This document shows positions 56,037 to 64,000 of a stretch of DNA of 64,000 nucleotides, piece after piece. The notes under the pieces are model-generated. The model did not search any database. It was not told the origin of the DNA and saw nothing but the letters and a program-made list of their open reading frames with translations. This DNA is from Brevibacillus reuszeri. Its GTDB lineage: Bacteria; Bacillota; Bacilli; Brevibacillales; Brevibacillaceae. The translations under genes were made by a program, and so were the position numbers. The stretch covers positions 594,017 to 658,016 of the forward strand of contig NZ_LGIQ01000011.1 in the NCBI RefSeq assembly GCF_001187725.1. The letters are read 5' to 3'. Every line of letters begins with the position of its first letter. Positions within the stretch are counted from its first letter, which is position 1.

Positions 56037-56693
56037 ATGACAGCAACATTAGAGCAGCGCCTCGATGCCTTTCGTCGACTGGACGATGCCAAGCTGACAT
56101 TTGCCCGCCGAGACTGGTTTCCCGGCACCAGCGGCAATCTTTCGATCAAACTCGAGAGTGAGCCCCTACAGTTTGCCGTAACCGCAAGCGGCAAGGATAA
56201 AACAAAGCTTTCCCCGGAAGATTATTTGATTGTGGACCAAGACTCCCGTCCAGTTGATGCGACAACACTCAAGCCTTCGGCGGAAACACTGATCCACGCC
56301 GTGGTCTACAAAACATTCCCGAAGGCAGGTGCCTGCTTCCACGTTCATACGGTGTGGAACAATCTCATCTCTGAGCTGTACTTTGGTCAACGCGCTTTCT
56401 CCATCCAAGGACAGGAACTGATCAAGGGGCTCGGAATCTGGGAAGAGAATGCTCACATCACGATCCCGATTGTTGAGAACTTTGCTGATATTCCAACGCT
56501 TGCTGCTGAAATCGAAAAAGTGATCACTCAGGAAGTTCCTGGGGTGCTCATTCGCAACCATGGCATTTACGCCTGGGGCGGCAACGATTTCGAAGCCAAA
56601 CGTCACCTGGAAGCTTTTGAATTCCTATTTGAGTACCACGCCCGCTGGCTCCAATTGCGCCAAGCTGCCGTGTCCACTACAACTACAAATTAG
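56037..56693 (+). CDS. mtnB: Methylthioribulose-1-phosphate dehydratase MtnB
   Basis: 218 residues from ATG 56037 (AGGAGGT upstream; the frame opens at 55983). Class II aldolase fold with GNLS, metal site CFHVHTVWNN and RNHGIYAWG. It dehydrates methylthioribulose-1-phosphate after MtnA. The gene follows mtnX and precedes mtnD. Confidence 0.94.
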   Translation: MTATLEQRLDAFRRLDDAKLTFARRDWFPGTSGNLSIKLESEPLQFAVTASGKDKTKLSPEDYLIVDQDSRPVDATTLKPSAETLIHAVVYKTFPKAGACFHVHTVWNNLISELYFGQRAFSIQGQELIKGLGIWEENAHITIPIVENFADIPTLAAEIEKVITQEVPGVLIRNHGIYAWGGNDFEAKRHLEAFEFLFEYHARWLQLRQAAVSTTTTN

Positions 56694-56708
56694 AGGAGGA
56701 TTTCAAAG

Positions 56709-57221
56709 ATGGCACAAGTACGTTTTCACGACACAAACGAGTACATTAGCTCCGCAGAGGAAGTTGTCACATTTCTGAATTCCCAAGAGATCATTTACGA
56801 AAATTGGGGAGTAGATCGTTTGGACCCAAAACACCGTGACAACTACAGCCCTACAGACGAAGAGAAACAGGAAATCCTGGACACCTTCAAAGCAGAAATT
56901 GATGAGATCAGCAAACGCCGTGGTTATTTGACTGCGGACATCATCGTTCTCTCTGACAAAATTCCGAACCTCGATGAATTGCTGACCAAATTTAAAGGCG
57001 AGCACCATCATACAGACGACGAGTGCCGTTTCTGCGTAGACGGTCATGGCATTTTTGCGATCAAAGGAAAGGACGGTCGTTACTTCGACGTTGAGCTCTC
57101 ACCTGGCGATCTCATCTCTGTACCACCTAACTATCGTCATTACTTCACGCTGATGGATGATCGTAAAATCAAAGCGATCCGTCTGTTTGTAACCCCAGCA
57201 GGCTGGGAAGCGATCTACTAA
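56709..57221 (+). CDS. mtnD: Acireductone dioxygenase MtnD
   Basis: 170 residues, cupin fold. Metal site HHHTDDECRF plus a later His in PPNYRHYF. With Fe the enzyme gives the ketoacid precursor of methionine. Ribosome site GAGGAGG. Last gene of mtnWXBD before the terminator. Confidence 0.95.
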   Translation: MAQVRFHDTNEYISSAEEVVTFLNSQEIIYENWGVDRLDPKHRDNYSPTDEEKQEILDTFKAEIDEISKRRGYLTADIIVLSDKIPNLDELLTKFKGEHHHTDDECRFCVDGHGIFAIKGKDGRYFDVELSPGDLISVPPNYRHYFTLMDDRKIKAIRLFVTPAGWEAIY

Positions 57222-57241
57222 TCGATTCGAGAAGCCTAAGA

Positions 57242-57277
57242 CCCTGGTCGCTTTCCGGCCAGGGCTTCCCTTTTTTT
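57242..57277 (+). terminator. mtnWXBD terminator
   Basis: CCCTGGTCG...CGGCCAGGG followed by a run of T. Confidence 0.85.
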
Positions 57278-57293
57278 CAAGCAGCACAGCCCT

Positions 57294-58409
57294 TTATTTA
57301 ATGACACCATTTCCTTTGATAGATACATCCGGCGAAATCTTGACGGTAGCTTTGGCAAACGCCTTTGTCCAATCTCCTTCTACCTTTTTCCAATCCTGAT
57401 AGGCATAAGCACGCGCATACAATCCAAACCCGAACGGGTCCAGCTCTTTCTTCTGACATTTTGCAATGAGCTGTTCATAATCCTTGCGCAGTTCTTCCTC
57501 GATCATTTTCTCCAGTTTCTTATAATCCTTGTTCATATTGAAAGGAAACATTCTCTCAGAAACCCCGATCTTCATTTTTAGTTGTACATCAAAATGGAAT
57601 GCTCCGTCCTTGTATTCTGTTTTCACTTTTTTCTTTACACCTTTCACGTAAAAGCTGACGTCATCCTTAATGATCGGATCGTGTGGTTCATGCTCAGGCA
57701 GAGGAAGCGTAAGAGAGATTTCCCCCTGCTTCTCGTGGAGCAGAATTTGCATCAGAATGGTCTCTCTGGCATCAATCAGTTCGCGATAGAGCCCTGCTTT
57801 TGATAGAAGCGCCGTTCCCATAATCATGACCGCTTTATCCTTTTTGATCTCAGTTATGGACGGCGTCATTCCTTTTTCATACATTTGCCGATGAAGCTCC
57901 TGTGCTCTTGTTTTTACAGTTAAATTTCGATAGTTCGCTGTATCAATGAGCTTCGTCAGATGCAAAGCTAATCGGGGCTTGTCCTTGGGCTGGAAGTTGA
58001 AAAGGTCAACTACTCGCCCATCAAAAACGACAATGCGTGCATTGACGCTAAAGCGCGCATCCCGAAAGACGACGTCCATCAGCCGGAACCAGTCTGGGTG
58101 CTGCAGCAGCTTTTTACTGAACACAAGTACCTGTATTTTGCCCGCCACCGTAAGGGCCGTTACTAATCTGTCGTATTCAATTCGCGCACCGCGCATCGTA
58201 TCTGCCCTAATCCCGAATTGCTCTGATTTTTTTTTGGCCTCATGACTAAAAACCGGACTGGAGATATAAAAAAGCAGCTCGTTCTTCTCATTCAAATCCA
58301 CGCCAGTCATGAGCGCCAGAGTGGCATCCTCCAAATCAATACGGTCCATACAGCCAGAAAGCAGCACGGGAATCATCACTAGCAGCATTATCCTCGCCCA
58401 TGTCTTCAT
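57294..58409 (-). CDS. Germinant receptor C-subunit lipoprotein (GerAC family)
   Basis: 371 residues, lipobox LLSGCMDR at the N-terminus, typical GerC ends (KKEKSEQFGIRADT-like linker, ISPDVSIKGNGVI). It lies outside the spore inner membrane and helps the A and B subunits respond to a nutrient. Start overlaps gerB by four bases. Confidence 0.9.
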   Translation of the reverse strand: MKTWARIMLLVMIPVLLSGCMDRIDLEDATLALMTGVDLNEKNELLFYISSPVFSHEAKKKSEQFGIRADTMRGARIEYDRLVTALTVAGKIQVLVFSKKLLQHPDWFRLMDVVFRDARFSVNARIVVFDGRVVDLFNFQPKDKPRLALHLTKLIDTANYRNLTVKTRAQELHRQMYEKGMTPSITEIKKDKAVMIMGTALLSKAGLYRELIDARETILMQILLHEKQGEISLTLPLPEHEPHDPIIKDDVSFYVKGVKKKVKTEYKDGAFHFDVQLKMKIGVSERMFPFNMNKDYKKLEKMIEEELRKDYEQLIAKCQKKELDPFGFGLYARAYAYQDWKKVEGDWTKAFAKATVKISPDVSIKGNGVIK

Positions 58410-59506
58410 GCTTTTCTCCCCCTTGCTTGCCGGTTAAGCAGCCAAATCGGAACACAGGCGAGAAGCGGAAACAAATAGCCTACCGAAAAGCCAGCTACGC
58501 TCCACATTTCTGTCCACTTTTTCAAATCAGCAAAGGATGGTGTATACACCCAAAATAAAATGACCATGAGTGGCATCAGGACTTTCAAATGACCGCGATG
58601 ATCTGCCTTTCCAAACAGCTGGCTTGTGGAAAATACAGTGAAATACACGTAAGGGATGGCAGTCGTTGACAAGATCATTAAATAAAAAGCCAGGAAAATA
58701 ATATCAATCCGTTCCAAGAATCGGTATTCAATTACTTTCCACAGATTAAGAGTCGGCCAGGTGTACTCCGATATTTCGTCCGGGCTAAAAAATGCGTAGC
58801 TAAAAATGGTAACAGATAAAAACACACCTAAAGACAGCGTATTAGCGATCACAATCCCCAGAGAAGCATATTGTTTTTTTTGTAAAAAGGGATAGAGAAA
58901 AAACGCCAACTCAAATCCTAGAAACGATAAAATGGTTGTCTTCGTAGCCATGATGATCGGTTTCCACCCCTCTTTGAACAAAGGGAGCAAATGAAGCCAA
59001 TGCGTATCTTTAAAAGAGCTCATCAGGATGATTGGCATCCAGAGCGTGAGGTAAAATACGAGCTCGGAATATCGCCCAATGATGCGCAAGCCTCCCCTCA
59101 CGATATAAAAAGTTGGAATGGCAAGCAGCAATACTACGATATACCCTGGCGTTTGCGTCAGAATCCATATGTTCACAATCGCAACCGTATTCCCTGTAAC
59201 GGCAAGGGAAGCTAAACCGCAATAAATTGCCACAAGCAGCACACATGCTTTCCCGAGCCATTTGCCTAAAAGAAGCGGAAACAAGTCCGTAATGCTGCAA
59301 TCTGGATAACGCTTCATGATGCTAATGATGAGCAGGCTGGCTACCACTGCCAATATCCATCCCAAAAACAGAGACATCCACCCATCTGTATTCGCTACCT
59401 CCGCTAATTCTCGTGGCATTGACAAGACTCCAATTCCAACTTGTGCTCCATGAATCAGGAAAATGTACTGAAGGAGAGTTATCTCGTTGTGTGCATATTT
59501 TTTCAC
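58406..59506 (-). CDS. Germinant receptor B-subunit (GerAB family)
   Basis: 366 residues, ten or more helices of the amino-acid-permease (APC) type (LQYIFLIHGAQVGIGVLSMP at the start). It probably forms the ligand-binding part of the receptor. ATGA overlap with gerA and gerC ties all three together. Confidence 0.92.
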   Translation of the reverse strand: MKKYAHNEITLLQYIFLIHGAQVGIGVLSMPRELAEVANTDGWMSLFLGWILAVVASLLIISIMKRYPDCSITDLFPLLLGKWLGKACVLLVAIYCGLASLAVTGNTVAIVNIWILTQTPGYIVVLLLAIPTFYIVRGGLRIIGRYSELVFYLTLWMPIILMSSFKDTHWLHLLPLFKEGWKPIIMATKTTILSFLGFELAFFLYPFLQKKQYASLGIVIANTLSLGVFLSVTIFSYAFFSPDEISEYTWPTLNLWKVIEYRFLERIDIIFLAFYLMILSTTAIPYVYFTVFSTSQLFGKADHRGHLKVLMPLMVILFWVYTPSFADLKKWTEMWSVAGFSVGYLFPLLACVPIWLLNRQARGRKA

Positions 59507-61059
59507 TCTCCTTCCTCCTTTGGACGATTGTCCCCTTGCCTTTTTGCCTGAATTGCTCTAGCGCTGACTGGCCTGTTCATCATTTTCCAGAGCGGGACTC
59601 GCAAAAATAGGTCCTTCCAATCCTTGAAACGCACAGGAGCGAGTGGACTTCCATACGGGATACCCAACGACTCTAGCGAAATCAGATGCCCGATCAAGGT
59701 CATGAGGCCAATAATAATCCCGATGAAGCCAAACATGGACGCCATAATCATCATCAGAAAACGAATCAGCCGTACAGCAGCTGCCATATCGTAATTCGGG
59801 ATGATAAACGAGGATATCGCTGTAAATGCGACCACGATGACCATGATATTACTCACGATGCCAGCCTGTACAACTGCCTGACCAATGACAATACCGCCGA
59901 CAATCCCTACTGTTTGCCCGATTGGAGCCGGTAGCCGAACCCCTGCCTCGCGCAGCATCTCCAAGGTCAATTCCATCATCATGGCTTCGAGAAGGGGCGG
60001 AAAGGGCACTCTCGCGCGTGACTCCCCTACGGACAAAATCAGGTCGAGTGGAATGACTTCGTAATTGTAGGAGATGACGGCAATGTAGATCGCTGGCAAA
60101 AACGTCGCGACCAGAAACGCCAGGAAACGAAGCAAACGAATAAAAGTAGCTACCAGCCAACGGGTACTATAATCATCAACATTTTGAAAAAAGGAAGCGA
60201 AAGATACTGGACCAACGAGTACGCTGGGAGATCGATCCACGACGATCACGGTTTTGCCCTGTAACAAGTGTGATGCCGCTGAATCCGGTCGTTCTGTGGT
60301 AAGTAGCTGCGGAAACGGAGAGTACGGGTTGTCCTCGATCAATTCCGCCAGCTCACCAGTATTGAGGATATTATCGATATCAAGAAGCCTGATCCGGTCC
60401 TCCAGCTCTTGCAGAATCTCTGGATTCATGACATCGGATATAAACAAAATCGATAGCTTGCAAGCCCCTCGCTTTCCAACTTTGACCTCTTTTATTTTCA
60501 GTTCACGATTAGGGATATACCGACGAATCAACGCGATATTTTGGATACCTGTCTCTACAAAGCCTTGATGAGCGCCCTTTAGTGATGCTTCCAGCTGCGG
60601 ATCTTCAATCGCTCGTTGTGGCCACCCGTGTGTCTCTACTGATAGAGCTTCCTCACGCCCCTCGATGAACAAGAGACTGCTTCCTTGCAAAATCGCTTCT
60701 TCTACATCTTCGAAGTCATGTAGCGTCGTTACTTTTCCTACAGACAACAGATCCAAAATACTTGTATGGCCGCGTTCAGTCGGCGCTAACAAAGGACGAA
60801 GCACATTGTTGTTAATCGAGTTTTTATCTACCAGCCCGGTTAAATAGACTAGAGCTATTCGCCCTTCTATAAAATGGCTCTCGAAATCTCGAATCACTAG
60901 ATCAGGAGTAAAAGTAAAAATGCGATGCAGCTCAGCGATATTATCTTCCAAGCTTGTGCTAATTTCGCGTGCTTTTCTGGATCGGGATAAGCCCGCAGAG
61001 TGGCTATTCCGATTTGCAGCTGCTGCTCTTTTTCGTTTTAGCCATCCTCTCGACTTCAT
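59503..61059 (-). CDS. Germinant receptor A-subunit (GerAA family)
   Basis: 518 residues. The N-terminal half is soluble with the ESHFIEGRIALVYLTG-type family region, and the C-terminal half has about five helices (TFLPAIYIAVISYNYEVIP, IGIIIGLMTLIGHLISL). It is the first gene of a gerA-gerB-gerC operon on the - strand. The N-terminus is basic (KRKRAAAANR). Confidence 0.92.
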   Translation of the reverse strand: MKSRGWLKRKRAAAANRNSHSAGLSRSRKAREISTSLEDNIAELHRIFTFTPDLVIRDFESHFIEGRIALVYLTGLVDKNSINNNVLRPLLAPTERGHTSILDLLSVGKVTTLHDFEDVEEAILQGSSLLFIEGREEALSVETHGWPQRAIEDPQLEASLKGAHQGFVETGIQNIALIRRYIPNRELKIKEVKVGKRGACKLSILFISDVMNPEILQELEDRIRLLDIDNILNTGELAELIEDNPYSPFPQLLTTERPDSAASHLLQGKTVIVVDRSPSVLVGPVSFASFFQNVDDYSTRWLVATFIRLLRFLAFLVATFLPAIYIAVISYNYEVIPLDLILSVGESRARVPFPPLLEAMMMELTLEMLREAGVRLPAPIGQTVGIVGGIVIGQAVVQAGIVSNIMVIVVAFTAISSFIIPNYDMAAAVRLIRFLMMIMASMFGFIGIIIGLMTLIGHLISLESLGIPYGSPLAPVRFKDWKDLFLRVPLWKMMNRPVSARAIQAKRQGDNRPKEEGE

Positions 61060-61210
61060 CTGACCACGTTCCTTGCAGCTTTTGGTTTGTCTCGTTAGCG
61101 TTGGTGATCGCTTCCAACTTTATGCATGAATAGACGAACCGTTTGACTCGCGCATAGTTCAAGACAAAATGCAAATACTGACAGGAGAACTGGAACAGGT
61201 TGGAGAGAAC
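61060..61210. promoter_or_regulatory. Divergent promoter region between the two ger operons
   Basis: About 150 bases between divergent germinant-receptor operons. TGAATA (61125-61130) and CATAGT (61151-61156) on the + strand resemble a forespore SigG promoter, but spacing is about 20, so the match is imperfect. Confidence 0.35.
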
Positions 61211-62299
61211 ATGAAAACTGGAATATCGTTTACTCAAATCGTTTTTATCTTGATGCTGAGTAATGGACTGATCAATCATGTCATCGTCATTCCTTTAATT
61301 CTCGATGTAGCCAAGAGAGATTCCTGGTTATCCGTCATTTTTGCGGGTGCTCTATACCTGCTCTGGACGGTTCTCATCTACTTCGTCTACAAAAAAACAA
61401 GGCAGGAGAATCTCCTGCTCTGGGTCAAAAAAACGTATGGCTCGGGAATTTACTTATTGATCGCGCTTTTGACTGCTGCCTATTGCTTTACTAATGCTAC
61501 TGTTACCTTGACGGATACAGTCACCTGGATCAATTTGTCTTTTGCACCTATGACACCCCTGTTCGTACATACGATTTTGTTTGCCGTCCTTTGCTTTATG
61601 AATGCCGTTCTTGGTATCCGCTCGATTGCCATGACGTCCAGTGTCCTGTTGCCGTTTGTCGTGATTTTGGGATTTTTCGTTATGGCCACCAACTTTCAGC
61701 ACAAGGATTACAGTTTGCTATTGCCTATCATGGAAAATGGCTTTGGACCGGTTGCCAAAGGAATGGCGTATGCTGGGACCGGGTTTGCTGAGCTCATTAT
61801 TTTCTTGCTCCTGAAGCACCATCTTTCATCAACTGTTCCGTATATCCGGCTTCTGCTGCTCGCAATCGCTATCGTCGGGCTGACAATTGGTCCAACGATT
61901 GGTGCCGTCATAGAATTCGGACCCGTAGTAGCTGCCAATTTGCGCTACCCCGCCTATGAGGAATGGCGCCTCGCCAATATCGGAATTTATATTGAGCACT
62001 TGGATTTTTTGAGTATTTATCAATGGTTTAGCGGTGCGTTCACACGTATTTCGCTCTCTCTGTTTCTGATTACCGAGTTGTTTATGATCGATAACGGACG
62101 GAAGCGATTTTGGGTTTTATGCGGATTATTTCTTTGTGCGACGGCCATTTCCATTTGGCCAAACAGTGACATTTCCTTTTACAGCTTGCTCTCCCAGTAC
62201 ATCTTGCCAGCCTTGCTTTCCGTTGCTCTATTTCTGTCTATTGTGCTCATGCTGCTGACAGCCTTCGCAGAAAGGAGAGGTCGCTATGAAGAATCGTAG
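61211..62299 (+). CDS. Germinant receptor B-subunit (GerAB family)
   Basis: 362 residues from ATG 61211 (GGAG five bases upstream; the frame opens at 61169). APC-type helices begin FTQIVFILMLSNGLINHVIV. This operon has the order B-A-C, unlike the A-B-C operon on the other strand. It overlaps the next gene by 14 bases. Confidence 0.9.
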   Translation: MKTGISFTQIVFILMLSNGLINHVIVIPLILDVAKRDSWLSVIFAGALYLLWTVLIYFVYKKTRQENLLLWVKKTYGSGIYLLIALLTAAYCFTNATVTLTDTVTWINLSFAPMTPLFVHTILFAVLCFMNAVLGIRSIAMTSSVLLPFVVILGFFVMATNFQHKDYSLLLPIMENGFGPVAKGMAYAGTGFAELIIFLLLKHHLSSTVPYIRLLLLAIAIVGLTIGPTIGAVIEFGPVVAANLRYPAYEEWRLANIGIYIEHLDFLSIYQWFSGAFTRISLSLFLITELFMIDNGRKRFWVLCGLFLCATAISIWPNSDISFYSLLSQYILPALLSVALFLSIVLMLLTAFAERRGRYEES

Positions 62300-63815
62300 A
62301 TTTTCGCGGGTAAAAGGTCTGATAGCTTCCCCTCTTACCTCTCCTACAGATGATACAGAAGAACTGGACACACTCCGTGTAGAAGCCTTCGAAGCTTTGT
62401 TTGACGGCTGTCATGACGTTACGATCGAGGCGCATACGCTGCGTGTTCCCCCGCAACCTTTGCGCGTTCATTTGATTTATGCGGGTGGAATCTGTGATCT
62501 GGATCGCATCAGCGAATATTTGATGCCCCAGCTTGTCCATTTGTTTCAGAACGAAGAAATTCATACTGCGTATGATCTGAGTGAAAAGCGACTGTTTTTT
62601 ATGAACGAACTCGTTGAGCCGAAAAATGTGAATCTGATATGTCGAGAAGTGTTTGCCGGTCATCTTCTGCTCCTGTTTGAAAGCTTTCAAACCGTCTATT
62701 TCATCCAAACCTCCAATCCACCGCAAAGAGACCCGGAAGAATCAAATACCGACGTATCGATTCGCGGCCCCCGGGATGGATTTACGGAAGAATTGACTAC
62801 GAATCTCGCTCTCATCCGTAAACGTTTAAAAACATATCAGCTCAAATATACTCCTTACATCGTCGGAACCCATACGCATACAAACATCGGACTGTTGTAT
62901 CTCAAGGATCAAATTGACCCGCAGCTCGTTCAGCAAATCAGTGGGCGAATTTCCTCACTGGACAGCAAAGGAATTGTCAGCGGTCTGCAGATTGAAGAAA
63001 AGCTCGCCCGCACTCCGTTAACGCTTTTACCGGAATATCAGTACACAGGCAGACCTGATTACGTGGTCAGTGCTCTTCTGAAGGGACGTTTTGCACTGCT
63101 CATTGATGGCTCCCCGACAGCCTTGATCGGACCTGCCAACTTTTTTATGCTCTTAAACGCAGCAGAGGATACTAACACCTCTCTGTTTTCCATTGCTTTT
63201 GTACGTATGCTTCGCCTCACCTGCGTCTTCATTGCGTTGTTTTTGCCCGGTTTTTGGATTGCCTTGGTCATTTATCATCAAGAGCAGCTTCCTTATACGT
63301 TGATTGCTACCATCGTCAAATCCAGACAGGGGGTTCCATTGCCAGCGGCACTTGAGGTCCTGCTCATGGTTCTTTTATTCGAGCTGTTTAAAGAGGCAGG
63401 ATTACGATTACCTCTGGCGATCGGGCAAACCCTCTCAGTCGTCGGTGGTCTGATTGTCGGTCAAGCTGCGATTGCCGCAGGCTTAACCTCTTCCGGGAGT
63501 CTGGTCATCGTGGCTCTTTCCGTCATGGCTACCTTTACCTTGACGAATCAGCATATGGTGGGGACAGTCACCCTCCTGCGAATCGGTATTTTTCTCGTTT
63601 GCTCGTTGCTCGGCATGTTCGGCTTTATGATTTCGCTGATTGCGACACTCTTATATTTCTCCAACATGCGTTCCTTTGGGTTGTACTATTTGGCGCCTGT
63701 CGCCCCAACCATGTGGTCTGATCTGCTCAAGATCTTATTCCGCACGCCATGGCGAAAAGCGGAGAATAAACCGCAGATGCTCGCGAATCCTTCTGAAAAG
63801 AAAAAGGGGACCTAA
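62286..63815 (+). CDS. Germinant receptor A-subunit (GerAA family)
   Basis: 509 residues. The soluble N-domain includes EEKLARTPLTLLPEYQYTGR and ALLIDGSPTALIGPANFF; four or five helices follow (LPLAIGQTLSVVGGLIVGQ). It is distinct in sequence from the other GerA here, so the two receptors probably sense different nutrients. Ends one base before the gerC start. Confidence 0.92.
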   Translation: MKNRRFSRVKGLIASPLTSPTDDTEELDTLRVEAFEALFDGCHDVTIEAHTLRVPPQPLRVHLIYAGGICDLDRISEYLMPQLVHLFQNEEIHTAYDLSEKRLFFMNELVEPKNVNLICREVFAGHLLLLFESFQTVYFIQTSNPPQRDPEESNTDVSIRGPRDGFTEELTTNLALIRKRLKTYQLKYTPYIVGTHTHTNIGLLYLKDQIDPQLVQQISGRISSLDSKGIVSGLQIEEKLARTPLTLLPEYQYTGRPDYVVSALLKGRFALLIDGSPTALIGPANFFMLLNAAEDTNTSLFSIAFVRMLRLTCVFIALFLPGFWIALVIYHQEQLPYTLIATIVKSRQGVPLPAALEVLLMVLLFELFKEAGLRLPLAIGQTLSVVGGLIVGQAAIAAGLTSSGSLVIVALSVMATFTLTNQHMVGTVTLLRIGIFLVCSLLGMFGFMISLIATLLYFSNMRSFGLYYLAPVAPTMWSDLLKILFRTPWRKAENKPQMLANPSEKKKGT

Positions 63816-63816
63816 C

Positions 63817-64000
63817 ATGAAACGCTTGCGCCTGATTGCCGTGTTACTCGCGATCAGCGTACTGGTCAGTGGATGCTGGAACGCGAGGCAAATTGAAAAC
63901 CTGATTTACATCAATGCTCTCGGCTTCGATTATGTCGATGATCAAATCGTTGTCTATGCACAAGTACTCAGCTTCTCCACCATTGCCAAGCAGGAAGCTG
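63817..64000 (+). CDS. Germinant receptor C-subunit lipoprotein, partial
   Basis: 61 codons are visible before the window ends. Lipobox LVSGCWNAR, then IENLIYINALGFDYVDD, which is typical of GerC proteins. Starts one base after the gerA stop and completes the B-A-C operon. Confidence 0.88.
   Translation, partial: MKRLRLIAVLLAISVLVSGCWNARQIENLIYINALGFDYVDDQIVVYAQVLSFSTIAKQEA

Noticed and set aside
61125-61157. SigG promoter for the + strand ger operon
   Set aside because: TGAATA and CATAGT are present, but about 20 bases apart and with -10 mismatches; kept only as a weak regulatory note.

Overview
The window looks like chromosome of a spore-forming Bacillales bacterium, most likely Brevibacillus or a close relative. 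This is inferred from the sufCDSUB order, two GerA-type germinant receptor operons, Bacillus-like ykuUV, sppA-yteJ and bmrCD pairs, and S-box-controlled methionine salvage genes. The sequence alone does not fix the species.

Positions 1 to about 13,165 are one end of a prophage whose other end lies left of the window. A tyrosine integrase, an ImmA/IrrE-type metallopeptidase and an XRE repressor read rightward. A Cro-like regulator and the early/replication genes (DnaD-like organiser, DnaI/DnaC-like loader, Rha/ORF6C regulator, HTH protein at the left edge) read leftward. The control region at 10,972-11,145 carries repeated ATGCATCG-type operators over two divergent promoters. The integrase end abuts the intact 3' end of sufB.

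The most unusual content is on the + strand of the prophage, against the direction of its genes. Three copies of a ~120-nt module (1990-2109, 5063-5182, 5623-5740) fold as group II intron domain V (34 nt, CGC triad, 2-nt bulge, GAAA tetraloop) plus domain VI. No domain I-IV is visible. Two copies are followed exactly at the conserved 3' end, in phase 0, by open frames of 128 and 99 codons encoding beta-rich, S-layer/Ig-like segments, each closed by a related terminator. The 99-codon frame has no ATG, GTG or TTG at all. These look like alternative 3' exon cassettes for a group II intron lying elsewhere, comparable to the alternatively spliced group II intron reported in a Clostridium tetani surface-layer gene, but dispersed rather than tandem.

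From 13,220 the host chromosome follows: sufCDSUB (Fe-S assembly), pckA, a lipoprotein with a two-component system, an amidohydrolase and an acetyltransferase. A gene-poor stretch (26.2-27.0 kb) holds two inverted copies of a ~200-nt structured element; a third copy is at 39.35-39.55 kb. Next come a chemoreceptor with a SigD-like promoter, a junction of two decayed genes, gcvH, ykuUV, small metabolic and stress genes, an orphan amino-acid-type ABC ATPase with a cupin gene, a Fur-box transcription unit, sppA-yteJ, a CAP-domain protein, an MFS transporter and the heterodimeric exporter bmrCD.

The right end carries methionine salvage split into two units, mtnKA (leftward) and mtnWXBD (rightward), each with its own SAM-I riboswitch, separated by a SigM-like ECF sigma factor and its anti-sigma factor. 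It ends with two divergent germinant-receptor operons, one of them cut by the window edge.
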